From the NCBI RefSeq assembly GCF_018614195.1, contig NZ_JAGGOT010000028.1, forward strand, positions 1 through 64,000: 64,000 nt of DNA, given 5' to 3'. Numbering within the stretch: position 1 is the stretch's first letter; every line of letters starts with the position of its first letter. The position numbers and the translations under genes are program-made. This DNA comes from Streptomyces sp. ISL-43. Its GTDB lineage: Bacteria; Actinomycetota; Actinomycetes; Streptomycetales; Streptomycetaceae. Shown here piece after piece: positions 56,532-64,000 of this stretch. The notes below the pieces were generated by a model that was not told where the DNA came from, searched no databases, and worked only from the letters and a program-made list of their open reading frames with translations.

Positions 56532-57770
56532 TTAGTTGTCGTCCTCGTCGATCAGGAAGCCCCGCATGGGAGACGGCGCCTGCTGCATCGGCTGCGGAGC
56601 GGCAGGCCGCACCGGAGCCATCGGCTGCGTCATCGCCGGGGACATCTGCTGCTGGCCGCCACCGTAGGACGGGGCCATCGGCGACGGACCGCCCATCGGC
56701 GAGGGGCCACCCATCGACGGACCGCCCATGGAGTGCATCGCACCGGCCGGGGCCATCGAAGGAGTCGGCGACGGCGGCAGCGCGGGACCGGCGGGGTTCC
56801 GCGGCGGAGCCAGCGAGTCGTCGGCCTGGGTCTCCAGCTGGCGCAGCTGCGACTCCAGGTAGGACTTCAGACGGGTCCGGTACTCGCGCTCGAAGCCCCG
56901 CAGGTCCTCGACCTTGCGCTCCAGCGTGGCGCGGGCGGACTCCAGGGAGCCCATCGCGACGCGGTGCTTCTCCTGCGCGTCCCGCTCCAGCGCGTCGGCC
57001 TTGGCGCGGGCGTCCCGCTCCAGGCCCTCGGCGCGCGACCGGGCCTCGCCGACGATCTTGTTGGCCTCGGAACGGGCCTCCGCGATCGCCTGGTCGGCGG
57101 TCTGCTGCGCGAGCGACAGGACGCGGGCGGCACTGTCGCCACCGGGGCCCTGCTGCGGAAGCTGCTGCGGCTGCTGGTGCATCTGCTGGCCCATGGGCTG
57201 CATCTGCTGGCCCATGGGCTGCATCTGCTGCCCCATCGGCTGCATCTGCTGACCCATCTGCTGGCCGAGCTGGTTCTGGCCGCCCATGGACTGCTGCTGC
57301 ATGGGGTTGCCCATCGGGCCGGGGCCCTGCTGGCCCATGCCCTGCTGGCCCATCTGCTGCTGGCCGCCCATGGTGTGCTGCTGCATGGGGCCGCCCATCG
57401 GGCCCGGACCCTGCGGTCCGTGTCCGCCGGGGCCGGCCGGCAGCTGGGGCTGGCCGCCCGGAAGCTGCGGGGGACCCATCTGGGGCTGCTGCTGCTGCGG
57501 CGGGCCGGATATGGCCGCGGGCACGGGGGCGCCGGGGCCACGCTGGTCCTGGGGTTCCGGCTTGCGCATGCCCTGCTGCTGCTGGTTCTGCGCGGCGGCA
57601 CGCGTGGCGGCAGCGAGCTTGGCGCGCAGGTCCTCGTTCTCGCGCAGCAGACGCGTCAGCTCGGACTCGACCTCGTCGAGGAAGGCATCGACCTCGTCCT
57701 CGTCATAGCCTTCTCGCAGGCGGACGGTCGTGAACTGCTTGTTCCGCACGTCCTCGGGAGTCAGCGGCAT
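56532..57770 (-). CDS. divIVA: Polar growth protein DivIVA
   Basis: A 412-aa coiled-coil protein that marks hyphal tips and recruits wall synthesis in Streptomyces. The conserved N-terminal domain (MPLTPEDVRNKQFTTVRLRE and DEVDAFLDEVESELTRLLRE) is followed by a first coiled coil and a long Met/Gln/Pro/Gly linker with tandem Q-M-Q-P-M-G-Q units. The second coiled coil is AQQTADQAIAEARSEANKIV to FEREYRTRLKSYLES. The C terminus, also Pro/Met-rich, ends in RGFLIDEDDN. GAGGTGA lies 7-8 nt before the ATG. Confidence 0.96.
   Translation of the reverse strand: MPLTPEDVRNKQFTTVRLREGYDEDEVDAFLDEVESELTRLLRENEDLRAKLAAATRAAAQNQQQQGMRKPEPQDQRGPGAPVPAAISGPPQQQQPQMGPPQLPGGQPQLPAGPGGHGPQGPGPMGGPMQQHTMGGQQQMGQQGMGQQGPGPMGNPMQQQSMGGQNQLGQQMGQQMQPMGQQMQPMGQQMQPMGQQMHQQPQQLPQQGPGGDSAARVLSLAQQTADQAIAEARSEANKIVGEARSRAEGLERDARAKADALERDAQEKHRVAMGSLESARATLERKVEDLRGFEREYRTRLKSYLESQLRQLETQADDSLAPPRNPAGPALPPSPTPSMAPAGAMHSMGGPSMGGPSPMGGPSPMAPSYGGGQQQMSPAMTQPMAPVRPAAPQPMQQAPSPMRGFLIDEDDN
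57178..57264. repeat. 21-bp tandem repeat in divIVA linker
   Basis: Repeats of CATCTGCTGGCCCATGGGCTG, four units with the last two diverged. They encode the Met/Gln-rich linker (Q-M-Q-P-M-G-Q units) and are likely to vary in number. Confidence 0.82.
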
Positions 57771-57824
57771 GTCTTCTTCACCTCTACGTAGTCGTCGGCA
57801 GTCGGCAAGACCGTATCGGGACTG

Positions 57825-57842
57825 TCCCCGCGCCTGCGGGGA
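57825..57842 (-). repeat. Small hairpin between yggT and divIVA
   Basis: TCCCCGC (57825-57831) pairs with GCGGGGA (57836-57842) around a 4-nt loop. It may be a weak intercistronic attenuator or an mRNA processing site. Confidence 0.5.
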
Positions 57843-57852
57843 AGCTCATCGT

Positions 57853-58149
57853 TCACACGCTTCTCGCAGCGGTGCTCACGAAACTGATGAGGATGTAAAC
57901 GATGATCATCAGAACGAAGAAGGACAGGTCGAGTGCCACGCCCCCGAGACGCAACGGCGGGATGAGCCGCCGGAGAAGCTTGAGCGGTGGATCGGTGACA
58001 GTGTAGGTGGCCTCCAGAACGACCACCATCGCCTTGCCGGGTGTCCATGAACGTGCGAACTGGAACACGTAGTCCATGACCAGTCGGAAGATCAGCACGA
58101 TGAGGAAGCACATCAGCGCGATGTAGACCACTTGCAGTGCGACGCCCAT
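57853..58149 (-). CDS. YggT-family membrane protein
   Basis: A 98-aa protein with two hydrophobic segments (VVYIALMCFLIVLIFRLVMD and LDLSFFVLMIIVYILISFVS) separated by EATYTVTDPPLKLLRRLIPP, the YggT signature. Its place between sepF and divIVA is conserved in Gram-positive bacteria; a membrane-associated role in division or polar growth is assumed but unproven. GAGAGGGAAG precedes the ATG. Confidence 0.93.
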   Translation of the reverse strand: MGVALQVVYIALMCFLIVLIFRLVMDYVFQFARSWTPGKAMVVVLEATYTVTDPPLKLLRRLIPPLRLGGVALDLSFFVLMIIVYILISFVSTAARSV

Positions 58150-58209
58150 CCCGCGCTTCCCTCTCCCCTGCTCCCGCTCTGTTCCCGGTCCCGTATCTGA
58201 CGGATCGGT

Positions 58210-58821
58210 CTAGCTTTGGTTGAAGAACCCGCCCTCCGCGATGCGGGCCTTGTCCTCCGCCGTGACATCGACGTTAGCAGGCGACAGCAGGAACACCTTC
58301 TGTGTCACGCGTTCAATGCTGCCGTGCAGGCCGAACACGAGGCCGGCGGCGAAGTCGACCAGACGCTTCGCGTCCGTGTCGTCCATCTCCGTGAGATTCA
58401 TGATCACCGGAGTGCCCTCGCGGAAGTGTTCCCCGATGGTACGGGCCTCGTTGTAGGTCCGGGGGTGGAGCGTCGTGATGCGGTACGGCTCCCGCTCGGA
58501 GACGACCTTGGGCATGATCACGGGGGCGTTCTTCTCCAGATTCGAGCGGTCGGGTGTGATGGATGCCACGGGGGCGATTCGCGCAGGACGTCCATTTTCA
58601 ACCGGCATTGGGAGGGGTTCTCTTGGTGCCGGAGGCTGTGCAACTCGTACCGGTTCGTCCGATACGGGCGATTGGTGCGAAACGGGTTGCTGTCGCCGAC
58701 GCTCCCGTTCCGGTTCCGGCTCGGGCTCGAACTCGTCGTCGGGGTCGTACCCCGGGCTGTCGTACCGGTCGTCCTCCACGAGGCCGAGGTAGACCGCCAT
58801 CTTGCGCATCGCGCCGGCCAT
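58210..58821 (-). CDS. sepF: Cell division protein SepF
   Basis: A 203-aa FtsZ-anchoring protein. An N-terminal amphipathic segment ([18 protein letters not shown]) for membrane binding is followed by an acidic/Arg linker. The SepF core is [20 protein letters not shown] with [20 protein letters not shown] and [20 protein letters not shown]. Actinobacteria lack FtsA, and SepF takes its anchoring role. GGAGGA lies 9 nt before the ATG. The 151 bp upstream of sepF probably holds a separate promoter. Confidence 0.95.
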   Translation of the reverse strand: MAGAMRKMAVYLGLVEDDRYDSPGYDPDDEFEPEPEPERERRRQQPVSHQSPVSDEPVRVAQPPAPREPLPMPVENGRPARIAPVASITPDRSNLEKNAPVIMPKVVSEREPYRITTLHPRTYNEARTIGEHFREGTPVIMNLTEMDDTDAKRLVDFAAGLVFGLHGSIERVTQKVFLLSPANVDVTAEDKARIAEGGFFNQS

Positions 58822-58972
58822 TCTCTGAGTCCTCCGCTCTGTGGTGGATCGCCCTGTCGCAGGTGTCTCGCCGTGTCACGAATGTCACCAACTGCCCGCG
58901 ATCCACGTGGTCCGTCCGCTCATCTGCGGAAATGACCATATTTTCTGCTGTGGTCCGACTTTCTTCGCGACG

Positions 58973-59692
58973 TTACCCGAGCCGGGGTCTCGCGCCGAGT
59001 ACCGCAGTGCCGACGCGTACATGTGTCGCACCGGCCGCAACAGCCTCTTCCAGGTCCGCGCTCATCCCGGCGGACACCATCGTGGCAGCAGGATGGTCCC
59101 CGCGCAGGCGGGATGACAATTCCATCAGCCGCTCGAAGGCCGCTTGTTCGCGTCCCGCGTAGGGCCCGGCCAGCGGCGCGACCGTCATCAGCCCGTCGAG
59201 CCGCAGTCCGGGCGCCGCCGCCACGAGGTCCGCCAACTCGGCGAGCTGCTCAGGCGCGGCGCCGCCGCGGTCCCCTCTCCCGCCCGCCTCGGCGTCGAGG
59301 GCGATCTGCACCAGGCAGCCCAGTTCCCGTCCGGCGCCCTCCGCGGCCGGCGAGAGCGCGGTGACGAGCTTCGGCCGGTCGACCGACTGCACGAATTGCG
59401 CGTATCCCGCCACGGAACGGACTTTGTTCGTCTGCAACTGACCGACGAAGTGCCAGCTGAGCGGCAGATCCGCGCAGGCCGCGGCCTTGGGGGCCGCGTC
59501 CTGGTCCCGGTTTTCCGCCACGTGACGGATACCCAGGTCCGCCAGCAGTCGTACGTCGCTCGCCGGGTAGGTCTTGGTGACCACGATGAGGGTCACCTCT
59601 TCCCTCTTGCGCCCGGCGGCCGCGCAGGCGGCGCGGATGCGTTCCTCCACGCGCGCGAGGTTCTCGGCCAGCTCGGCCTTACGGTCCGTCAT
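58973..59692 (-). CDS. YggS-family PLP homeostasis protein
   Basis: A 239-aa PLP-binding TIM barrel without known catalysis. The PLP lysine lies in TLIVVTKTYPASDVRLL, and LSWHFVGQLQTNKVRSVA and FVQSVDRPKL follow. MVSAGMSADLEEAVAAGATH and VRVGTAVLGAR form the phosphate site. The motif usually written GENRVQE here reads AENRDQD. It starts 3 bp after pgeF ends. Confidence 0.93.
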   Translation of the reverse strand: MTDRKAELAENLARVEERIRAACAAAGRKREEVTLIVVTKTYPASDVRLLADLGIRHVAENRDQDAAPKAAACADLPLSWHFVGQLQTNKVRSVAGYAQFVQSVDRPKLVTALSPAAEGAGRELGCLVQIALDAEAGGRGDRGGAAPEQLAELADLVAAAPGLRLDGLMTVAPLAGPYAGREQAAFERLMELSSRLRGDHPAATMVSAGMSADLEEAVAAGATHVRVGTAVLGARPRLG

Positions 59693-59695
59693 TCG

Positions 59696-60427
59696 TCAGT
59701 CCAACCAGACATATCCGGCAAGCCGCCCGGTCACCCGGTCGCGGCGGTACGAGAAGTGGTCCCGCGACTCCAGTGTGCAGACCGCGGATCGGCGCGAGTC
59801 GGCCACCCCCGCCTCTGCCAGCTGCGCGTGCACTGCGGCGACCACGTCGACGGCGGGTGTCCCCCAGCTGGTCTCGGCGTACGCGGCCGGAACCACCTCG
59901 GTGACGGCGGCCCGCATCTCGGCCGGGACCTCGTAGCAGCGCCCGCACACCGCGGGTCCGGTACGGGCGACCATGCGCGCGGGGTCGGCGCCCAGCGAGA
60001 CCATCGCCTCGACGGTGGCGCTCACGACTCCCGCGACCAGCCCGGGCCGCCCGGCGTGGGCGGCTCCCGCGACTCCGGCCACGGGGTCGGCCAGCAGGAC
60101 GGGCGTGCAGTCGGCGGTGAGGACCGCGAGGGCGAGCCCCCGACGGGTGGTCACCACCGCGTCCACGGAGGGGACGGGGGCGCCGGCGGCCCACGGGCCG
60201 TCGACCACCGCCACGTCGCGGCCGTGCACCTGGTTCATCCAGACCACCAGGTCCGGGTCGATGCCCAGGGCCTTGGCCGCGGCGGCCCGGTTCGCGCGAA
60301 CGGCGGCCGGGTCGTCTCCGACCGCGCCGCCGAGATTGAGCTCTTCGTACGGAACGGCGCTCACCCCGCCCCACCGGTCGGTGAAGGCGAAGTGGGCGCC
60401 GCTCTCGCTGTGCTGCTCCAGGGTCAC
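59696..60427 (-). CDS. pgeF: Peptidoglycan editing factor PgeF (YfiH/laccase-domain family)
   Basis: A 243-aa protein. The His-Cys-His metal site is spread over [30 protein letters not shown] and [16 protein letters not shown]. Family members remove wrongly incorporated residues from peptidoglycan precursors, or act as purine nucleoside enzymes; older annotation calls them polyphenol oxidases. The GTG start overlaps the ftsZ stop by 4 nt, so it is coupled to ftsZ. Confidence 0.92.
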   Translation of the reverse strand: MTLEQHSESGAHFAFTDRWGGVSAVPYEELNLGGAVGDDPAAVRANRAAAAKALGIDPDLVVWMNQVHGRDVAVVDGPWAAGAPVPSVDAVVTTRRGLALAVLTADCTPVLLADPVAGVAGAAHAGRPGLVAGVVSATVEAMVSLGADPARMVARTGPAVCGRCYEVPAEMRAAVTEVVPAAYAETSWGTPAVDVVAAVHAQLAEAGVADSRRSAVCTLESRDHFSYRRDRVTGRLAGYVWLD

Positions 60428-61623
60428 TTCAAGAAGTCCGGGACATCCAGTTCCTCGGCCGGGCTGTCCTGGTACGGCCGGGCCGTCGGGACCTGCGGCG
60501 CGGGCGCCTCGGCGACCGGGACCGGCTCGGCACGGACCGGCTCCTCGCGCGGGGTGACCGAGCCGAGTCCGCCGAAGGCCGGGCGGACCGGTTCGGCGGA
60601 ACGGACCGGAGCCGGGGCCGGCTCCTCGCGCTTGGTGGACGCCGCGCCGATGACGTTGTCCCGGCGGGCCGGGGGCTGTCCGCCGTCGAACCCGGCCGCG
60701 ATGACGGTGACCCGCACCTCGTCGCCGAGCGCGTCGTCGATCACGGCGCCGAAGATGATGTTCGCCTCGGGGTGCGCGGCCTCGCTCACCAGCTGCGCGG
60801 CCTCGTTGATCTCGAAGAGACCGAGGTCCGAGCCGCCGGAGATGGAGAGCAGCACACCGCGGGCGCCGTCGATGGACGCCTCGAGGAGCGGCGAGGAGAT
60901 CGCCATCTCGGCGGCGGCCACCGCGCGGTCGTCGCCGCGGGCCGAGCCGATGCCCATGAGGGCCGAGCCCGCCTCGGACATCACGGACTTGACGTCCGCG
61001 AAGTCGAGGTTGATCAGACCCGGGGTGGTGATGAGATCGGTGATGCCCTGGACGCCGGAAAGCAGGACCTGGTCGGCCGACTTGAAGGCGTCGAGCACGC
61101 TGACCTGGCGGTCCGAGATGGACAGCAGCCGGTCGTTGGGGATGACGATGAGGGTGTCGACCTGCTCGCGGAGCTGGGCGATGCCGTCCTCGGCCTGGTT
61201 CGCGCGGCGCCGGCCCTCGAAGGTGAACGGCCGGGTGACCACACCGATCGTCAGGGCGCCCAGCGAGCGCGCGATGTTGGCGACGACGGGTGCGCCGCCC
61301 GTTCCGGTGCCGCCGCCTTCACCGGCGGTGACGAAGACCATGTCGGCCCCCTTGAGGACCTCCTCGATCTCCTCGCGGTGGTCCTCTGCCGCCTTGCGGC
61401 CGACATCCGGGTTGGCGCCGGCGCCAAGACCCCGGGTGAGTTCCCGGCCGACGTCGAGCTTGACGTCGGCGTCGCTCATCAACAGCGCCTGGGCGTCCGT
61501 GTTGATGGCGATGAACTCGACGCCCTTGAGACCGACCTCGATCATTCGGTTGATGGCATTGACACCACCGCCGCCGACACCGATGACCTTGATGACTGCG
61601 AGGTAGTTCTGCGGTGCTGCCAC
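60424..61623 (-). CDS. ftsZ: Cell division protein FtsZ
   Basis: A 399-aa tubulin-like GTPase. The nucleotide loop [12 protein letters not shown] is at residues 101-112, with [20 protein letters not shown] at the N terminus and [20 protein letters not shown] for the T7 region. A Pro/Glu/Ala-rich linker leads to the conserved C-terminal peptide ELDVPDFLK, which binds SepF and other partners. The start is GTG 61623 with GAGAGG 8 nt upstream; the longer frame from 61713 has no ribosome-binding site. Confidence 0.98.
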   Translation of the reverse strand: MAAPQNYLAVIKVIGVGGGGVNAINRMIEVGLKGVEFIAINTDAQALLMSDADVKLDVGRELTRGLGAGANPDVGRKAAEDHREEIEEVLKGADMVFVTAGEGGGTGTGGAPVVANIARSLGALTIGVVTRPFTFEGRRRANQAEDGIAQLREQVDTLIVIPNDRLLSISDRQVSVLDAFKSADQVLLSGVQGITDLITTPGLINLDFADVKSVMSEAGSALMGIGSARGDDRAVAAAEMAISSPLLEASIDGARGVLLSISGGSDLGLFEINEAAQLVSEAAHPEANIIFGAVIDDALGDEVRVTVIAAGFDGGQPPARRDNVIGAASTKREEPAPAPVRSAEPVRPAFGGLGSVTPREEPVRAEPVPVAEAPAPQVPTARPYQDSPAEELDVPDFLK

Positions 61624-61903
61624 GTCGAAGGCCTCTCGCCTCGAGTTACGTGTCGTTCGCCTCGCGGGCCTGCGGTGCGACGACTGATGCCGAAATTGGG
61701 ACGGTCCGTACACGCCGACCCGAACCCTAACCCTGAAGTTTAGGGTTATGAGTGTGTCTGTTCCTTGGACTCTTCCGAACAGGACACTAAGTCGACAAGT
61801 AGCGCGTGTTCAACGAACACGCCGAACCTCCCGTTTTTCTTTTCACCCTATGTGATCACCCGTATCGCTGGCCAACCAGGGTGCGATGGTGTTCGACCTG
61901 ACG
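61624..61903 (-). promoter_or_regulatory. ftsZ upstream regulatory region
   Basis: 280 bp without a gene, notably more A/T-rich than its surroundings. It holds AACCCT pairing with two tandem AGGGTT copies on the minus strand (61723-61747), and two GACAC motifs on opposite strands (61754-61758 and 61783-61787). GACAC is the known WhiA recognition core in Streptomyces, and ftsZ is a known WhiA/WhiB target. Streptomyces ftsZ is known to use several promoters in this interval; I cannot fix their positions. Confidence 0.65.
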
Positions 61904-62749
61904 TCAACTACCGGACACCGCTGGGGCGGTGGGGACGCTCACGTCAAAGTGGTCAGCCTTGGGCGAGGCCTTCAGGAGCGCCGTCAGAGCTCGGCCCTTC
62001 GCCTCACCCTGTTCGCCGCTCCCCCAGACCACCGACCGGCCCCGCGTCAGCTCCAACACCACGGAGTCGTAGGACCGGACCTTGACCTGCACGGTCTCCG
62101 TGCGGACGGCTTCCGGGAGGTCGCCGGCGACGCCGACGGCCTCGCGCAGCAGCCGTTCCTCGTCGAAACGGCGGCCGCTCGGGGACTGCCCGGCGCTCAG
62201 GTCGAGGACCGGAACGCCTTCGGGTGCTTTCGCGACAGTGTCGAATCGCACACCGGAAGCGTCCACTTCCACGAACTCCGCGCCCTTTTCGATGAGCAGA
62301 ACCGGCTTGCGTTCCGTCACCTTCAGCCCGATGCCGTGCGGCCAGGCCCGCACCACGTCGACCGAATCGACGCGGGGCAGCCGGGCGCGGAGCCGCGCTT
62401 CGATCTCGTCGGTGTCCACGGACACCATGGGCGCCCCGACCGGCACGGCCGCCGCGAGGCGCACCTGCTCCGGGGTCAGGACCTCGGTGCCGCCCGCGGT
62501 GACCTTCTCGACCCGGAGCCAGGAGGACCCGTAGAACACCCACGTGAGGCCCGCGGCCAGGAGCAGGACCAGGACGAGCCCGGCGACCAGGACGGGGCCC
62601 CGGCGCGGGCCGCGCGGGATGCGCGGCCCGCCCGGGCCGGATCGCCGGGGCGGCTTCGGCGACTTGGGGGTCCGGGGCCGGCCCGAAGAGCCGGCCCCCT
62701 TCCCCGCGGCCCCGGGACTGCCGCGCTGTGCGGTGCTCGCTCCGGCCAC
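61904..62749 (-). CDS. ftsQ: Cell division protein FtsQ/DivIB
   Basis: A 281-aa bitopic protein. About 50 basic, Pro-rich cytoplasmic residues precede one transmembrane helix (GPVLVAGLVLVLLLAAGLTW). The POTRA domain begins at SSWLRVEKVTAGGTEVLTPE, then RARLPRVDSVDVVRAWPHGI and LKVTERKPVLLIEKG. It links the Z ring to septal wall synthesis. GTG start, 16 bp after the murG end. Confidence 0.94.
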   Translation of the reverse strand: MAGASTAQRGSPGAAGKGAGSSGRPRTPKSPKPPRRSGPGGPRIPRGPRRGPVLVAGLVLVLLLAAGLTWVFYGSSWLRVEKVTAGGTEVLTPEQVRLAAAVPVGAPMVSVDTDEIEARLRARLPRVDSVDVVRAWPHGIGLKVTERKPVLLIEKGAEFVEVDASGVRFDTVAKAPEGVPVLDLSAGQSPSGRRFDEERLLREAVGVAGDLPEAVRTETVQVKVRSYDSVVLELTRGRSVVWGSGEQGEAKGRALTALLKASPKADHFDVSVPTAPAVSGS

Positions 62750-62765
62750 TCCTGTGCCTCCTGCG

Positions 62766-63860
62766 TCAGTGCTTCCTGTTGGCGGCGACCGCCTCGTACA
62801 CCATGGCGACCAGCAGTTCGTCCGCGTCCCGGCGGCCGAACTCGGCGGCCGCGCGGGACATCTCGTAGAGGCGGTGCGGGTCGGTGAGGACCGGGACGAC
62901 CTGGCCCAGCACCCACTCGGGCGTCAGTTCCGCGTCGTCCACGAGCAGGCCGCCGCCGGCCTTGACCACCGGCTGGGCGTTGAGCCGCTGTTCGCCGTTG
63001 CCGATCGGCAGCGGTACGTAGGCGGCGGGGAGCCCGACGGCGGAGAGTTCGGCGACGGTCATCGCGCCCGCGCGGCACAGCATCATGTCGGCGGCGGCGT
63101 ACGCGAGATCCATCCGGTCCACGTACGGTACCGGCACGTAGGGCGGCATCCCGGGCATGTTGTCGACACGCGGCAGTTCGTTCTTCGGCCCGACCGCGTG
63201 CAGGATCTGGATCCCGGAGCGCTGGAGGGTCGGCGCGACCTGCTGGATCACCTCGTTGAGGCGCCGGGCGCCCTGCGAGCCGCCGGAGACCAGCAGCGTC
63301 GGCAGGTTGGGGTCCAGGCCGAAGGCGGCGCGCGCCTCCGGGCGGACCATGGCCCGGTCGAGGGTGGAGATGGTGCGGCGCAGCGGGATGCCCACGTAGC
63401 GGGCTCCGCGCAGTTTGCTGTCGGGGGTGGAGACCGCGACGGCGTGCGCGTACCGGGAGCCGATCTTGTTGGCCAGTCCGGGCCGCGCGTTGGCCTCGTG
63501 GACGATGATCGGCACCCCGAGGCGCTTGGCCGCGAGGTAGCCGGGCAGGGCCACGTAGCCGCCGAAGCCGACGACGCAGTCGGCCTTGGTGCGCAGGAGG
63601 ATCTCCTCGGCGGCCTTGATGGTGCCGCGCAGCCGTCCGGGGACGGTGATCAGCTCGGGCGTTGGCCTACGGGGCAGCGGGACGGCTGGGATCAGTCCCA
63701 GCTCGTAGCCGCGCTCCGGCACCAGGCGGGTTTCGAGTCCGCGTTCCGTGCCGAGGGCGGTGATGCCCACGGAAGGGTCCTGCCTGCGCAGGGCGTCCGC
63801 GAGGGCGAGCGCCGGCTCGATGTGGCCGGCGGTCCCCCCACCGGCGAGTACGACATGCAC
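62766..63860 (-). CDS. murG: UDP-GlcNAc:lipid I N-acetylglucosaminyltransferase MurG
   Basis: A 364-aa GT-B enzyme that converts lipid I to lipid II at the inner membrane face. [75 protein letters not shown] and [20 protein letters not shown] are the standard motifs. The start is a GTG 6 bp after the ftsW stop. Compare the second MurG-type gene at 45536-46726. Confidence 0.96.
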   Translation of the reverse strand: MHVVLAGGGTAGHIEPALALADALRRQDPSVGITALGTERGLETRLVPERGYELGLIPAVPLPRRPTPELITVPGRLRGTIKAAEEILLRTKADCVVGFGGYVALPGYLAAKRLGVPIIVHEANARPGLANKIGSRYAHAVAVSTPDSKLRGARYVGIPLRRTISTLDRAMVRPEARAAFGLDPNLPTLLVSGGSQGARRLNEVIQQVAPTLQRSGIQILHAVGPKNELPRVDNMPGMPPYVPVPYVDRMDLAYAAADMMLCRAGAMTVAELSAVGLPAAYVPLPIGNGEQRLNAQPVVKAGGGLLVDDAELTPEWVLGQVVPVLTDPHRLYEMSRAAAEFGRRDADELLVAMVYEAVAANRKH

Positions 63861-63866
63861 CGAAAT

Positions 63867-64000
63867 TCACCGCTCTCCGGACGGACGCTTCTTGACGCGC
63901 CGTCTCATCGACTTCCATCTCTGCCCGGTCCGCGGACGGCCGTTCTTCGGCTTCCGCATCGCGAGCGCCGCGCGTGCCGCCGGCTCCTCACGCGCGAACG
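63867..64000 (-). CDS. ftsW: FtsW, C-terminal end (partial)
   Basis: Only the last 43 residues are in the window, a basic cytoplasmic tail that ends WKSMRRRVKKRPSGER. It has no hydrophobic segment. Identity rests on its position directly upstream of murG in the cluster and on the tail resembling actinobacterial FtsW. It runs off the window edge at 64000. Confidence 0.72.
   Translation of the reverse strand, partial: FAREEPAARAALAMRKPKNGRPRTGQRWKSMRRRVKKRPSGER

Noticed and set aside
57178..57264. Regular 21-bp repeats as a possible CRISPR array
   Set aside because: No spacers; they code the divIVA linker.
61624..61713. N-terminally extended ftsZ from ATG 61713
   Set aside because: The 30 extra residues are Arg/Ser-rich and unlike any FtsZ. 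GTG 61623 has GAGAGG at proper spacing.

Overview
The window is high-G+C actinobacterial DNA and almost certainly a Streptomyces chromosome core segment. Codon third positions are nearly always G or C, GTG starts are common, and the gene order (lgt - trp/his - dnaE - lspA - ileS - divIVA - sepF - ftsZ - ftsQ - murG - ftsW) is the one I know from Streptomyces coelicolor. There is no prophage, insertion sequence, rRNA, tRNA or CRISPR array that I can support.

Layout. (1) 1-7032, plus strand: a tightly coupled six-gene operon with three ADP-ribosylglycohydrolase-fold proteins, a ribokinase, a CaiB/BaiF CoA-transferase and a CitE-like lyase. All five junctions are 4-nt ATGA/GTGA overlaps. It looks like an uncharacterised catabolic pathway and is one of the two most interesting loci. 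(2) 7118-9187, minus: lgt and a membrane-anchored DsbA-like protein. (3) 9320-24217, minus: tryptophan and histidine genes interleaved, with trpC-trpM-trpB-trpA, hisI-trpE, and hisD-hisC-hisB-(55-aa membrane protein)-hisH-priA-ridA-hisF-MFS. PriA supplies both the HisA and TrpF reactions. A plus-strand TIGR03085 gene (16452-17084) lies inside this stretch. (4) 24365-31725: a membrane-anchored beta-solenoid-like protein, a Lon N-domain protein, YbaK, a DUF2567 protein, an ABC exporter, a NYN-domain protein and a 56-aa basic protein. (5) 31820-43250: dnaE, DUF2252, a second DsbA-like protein, a Tat-exported PhoD phosphatase, a secreted M43-type metalloprotease, a dienelactone hydrolase and an MscS channel. 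(6) 43328-47766: a two-component system divergent from a second MurG-type glycosyltransferase coupled to a LegB-like nucleotide-sugar 4,6-dehydratase, probably an inducible envelope-modification module. (7) 47805-56285: antiporter, GNAT, RluA, lspA, a DksA/TraR zinc-finger protein with a histone-like Lys/Ala tail, and ileS behind a T-box leader. (8) 56532-64000, minus: the distal division/cell-wall cluster, divIVA, yggT, sepF, yggS, pgeF, ftsZ, ftsQ, murG and the 3' end of ftsW.

Regulation visible in the sequence includes strong hairpin terminators, a translational-type T-box before ileS with two mutually exclusive pairings around the Shine-Dalgarno, a perfect inverted repeat in the hisD divergent region, 11-bp-phased direct repeats between the response regulator and the second murG, GACAC motifs upstream of ftsZ, and several genes whose -10 element lies 6-8 nt before the start codon (likely leaderless). 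A GC-rich dispersed repeat recurs at three gene ends.

All functions are by motif recognition. No database search was run.
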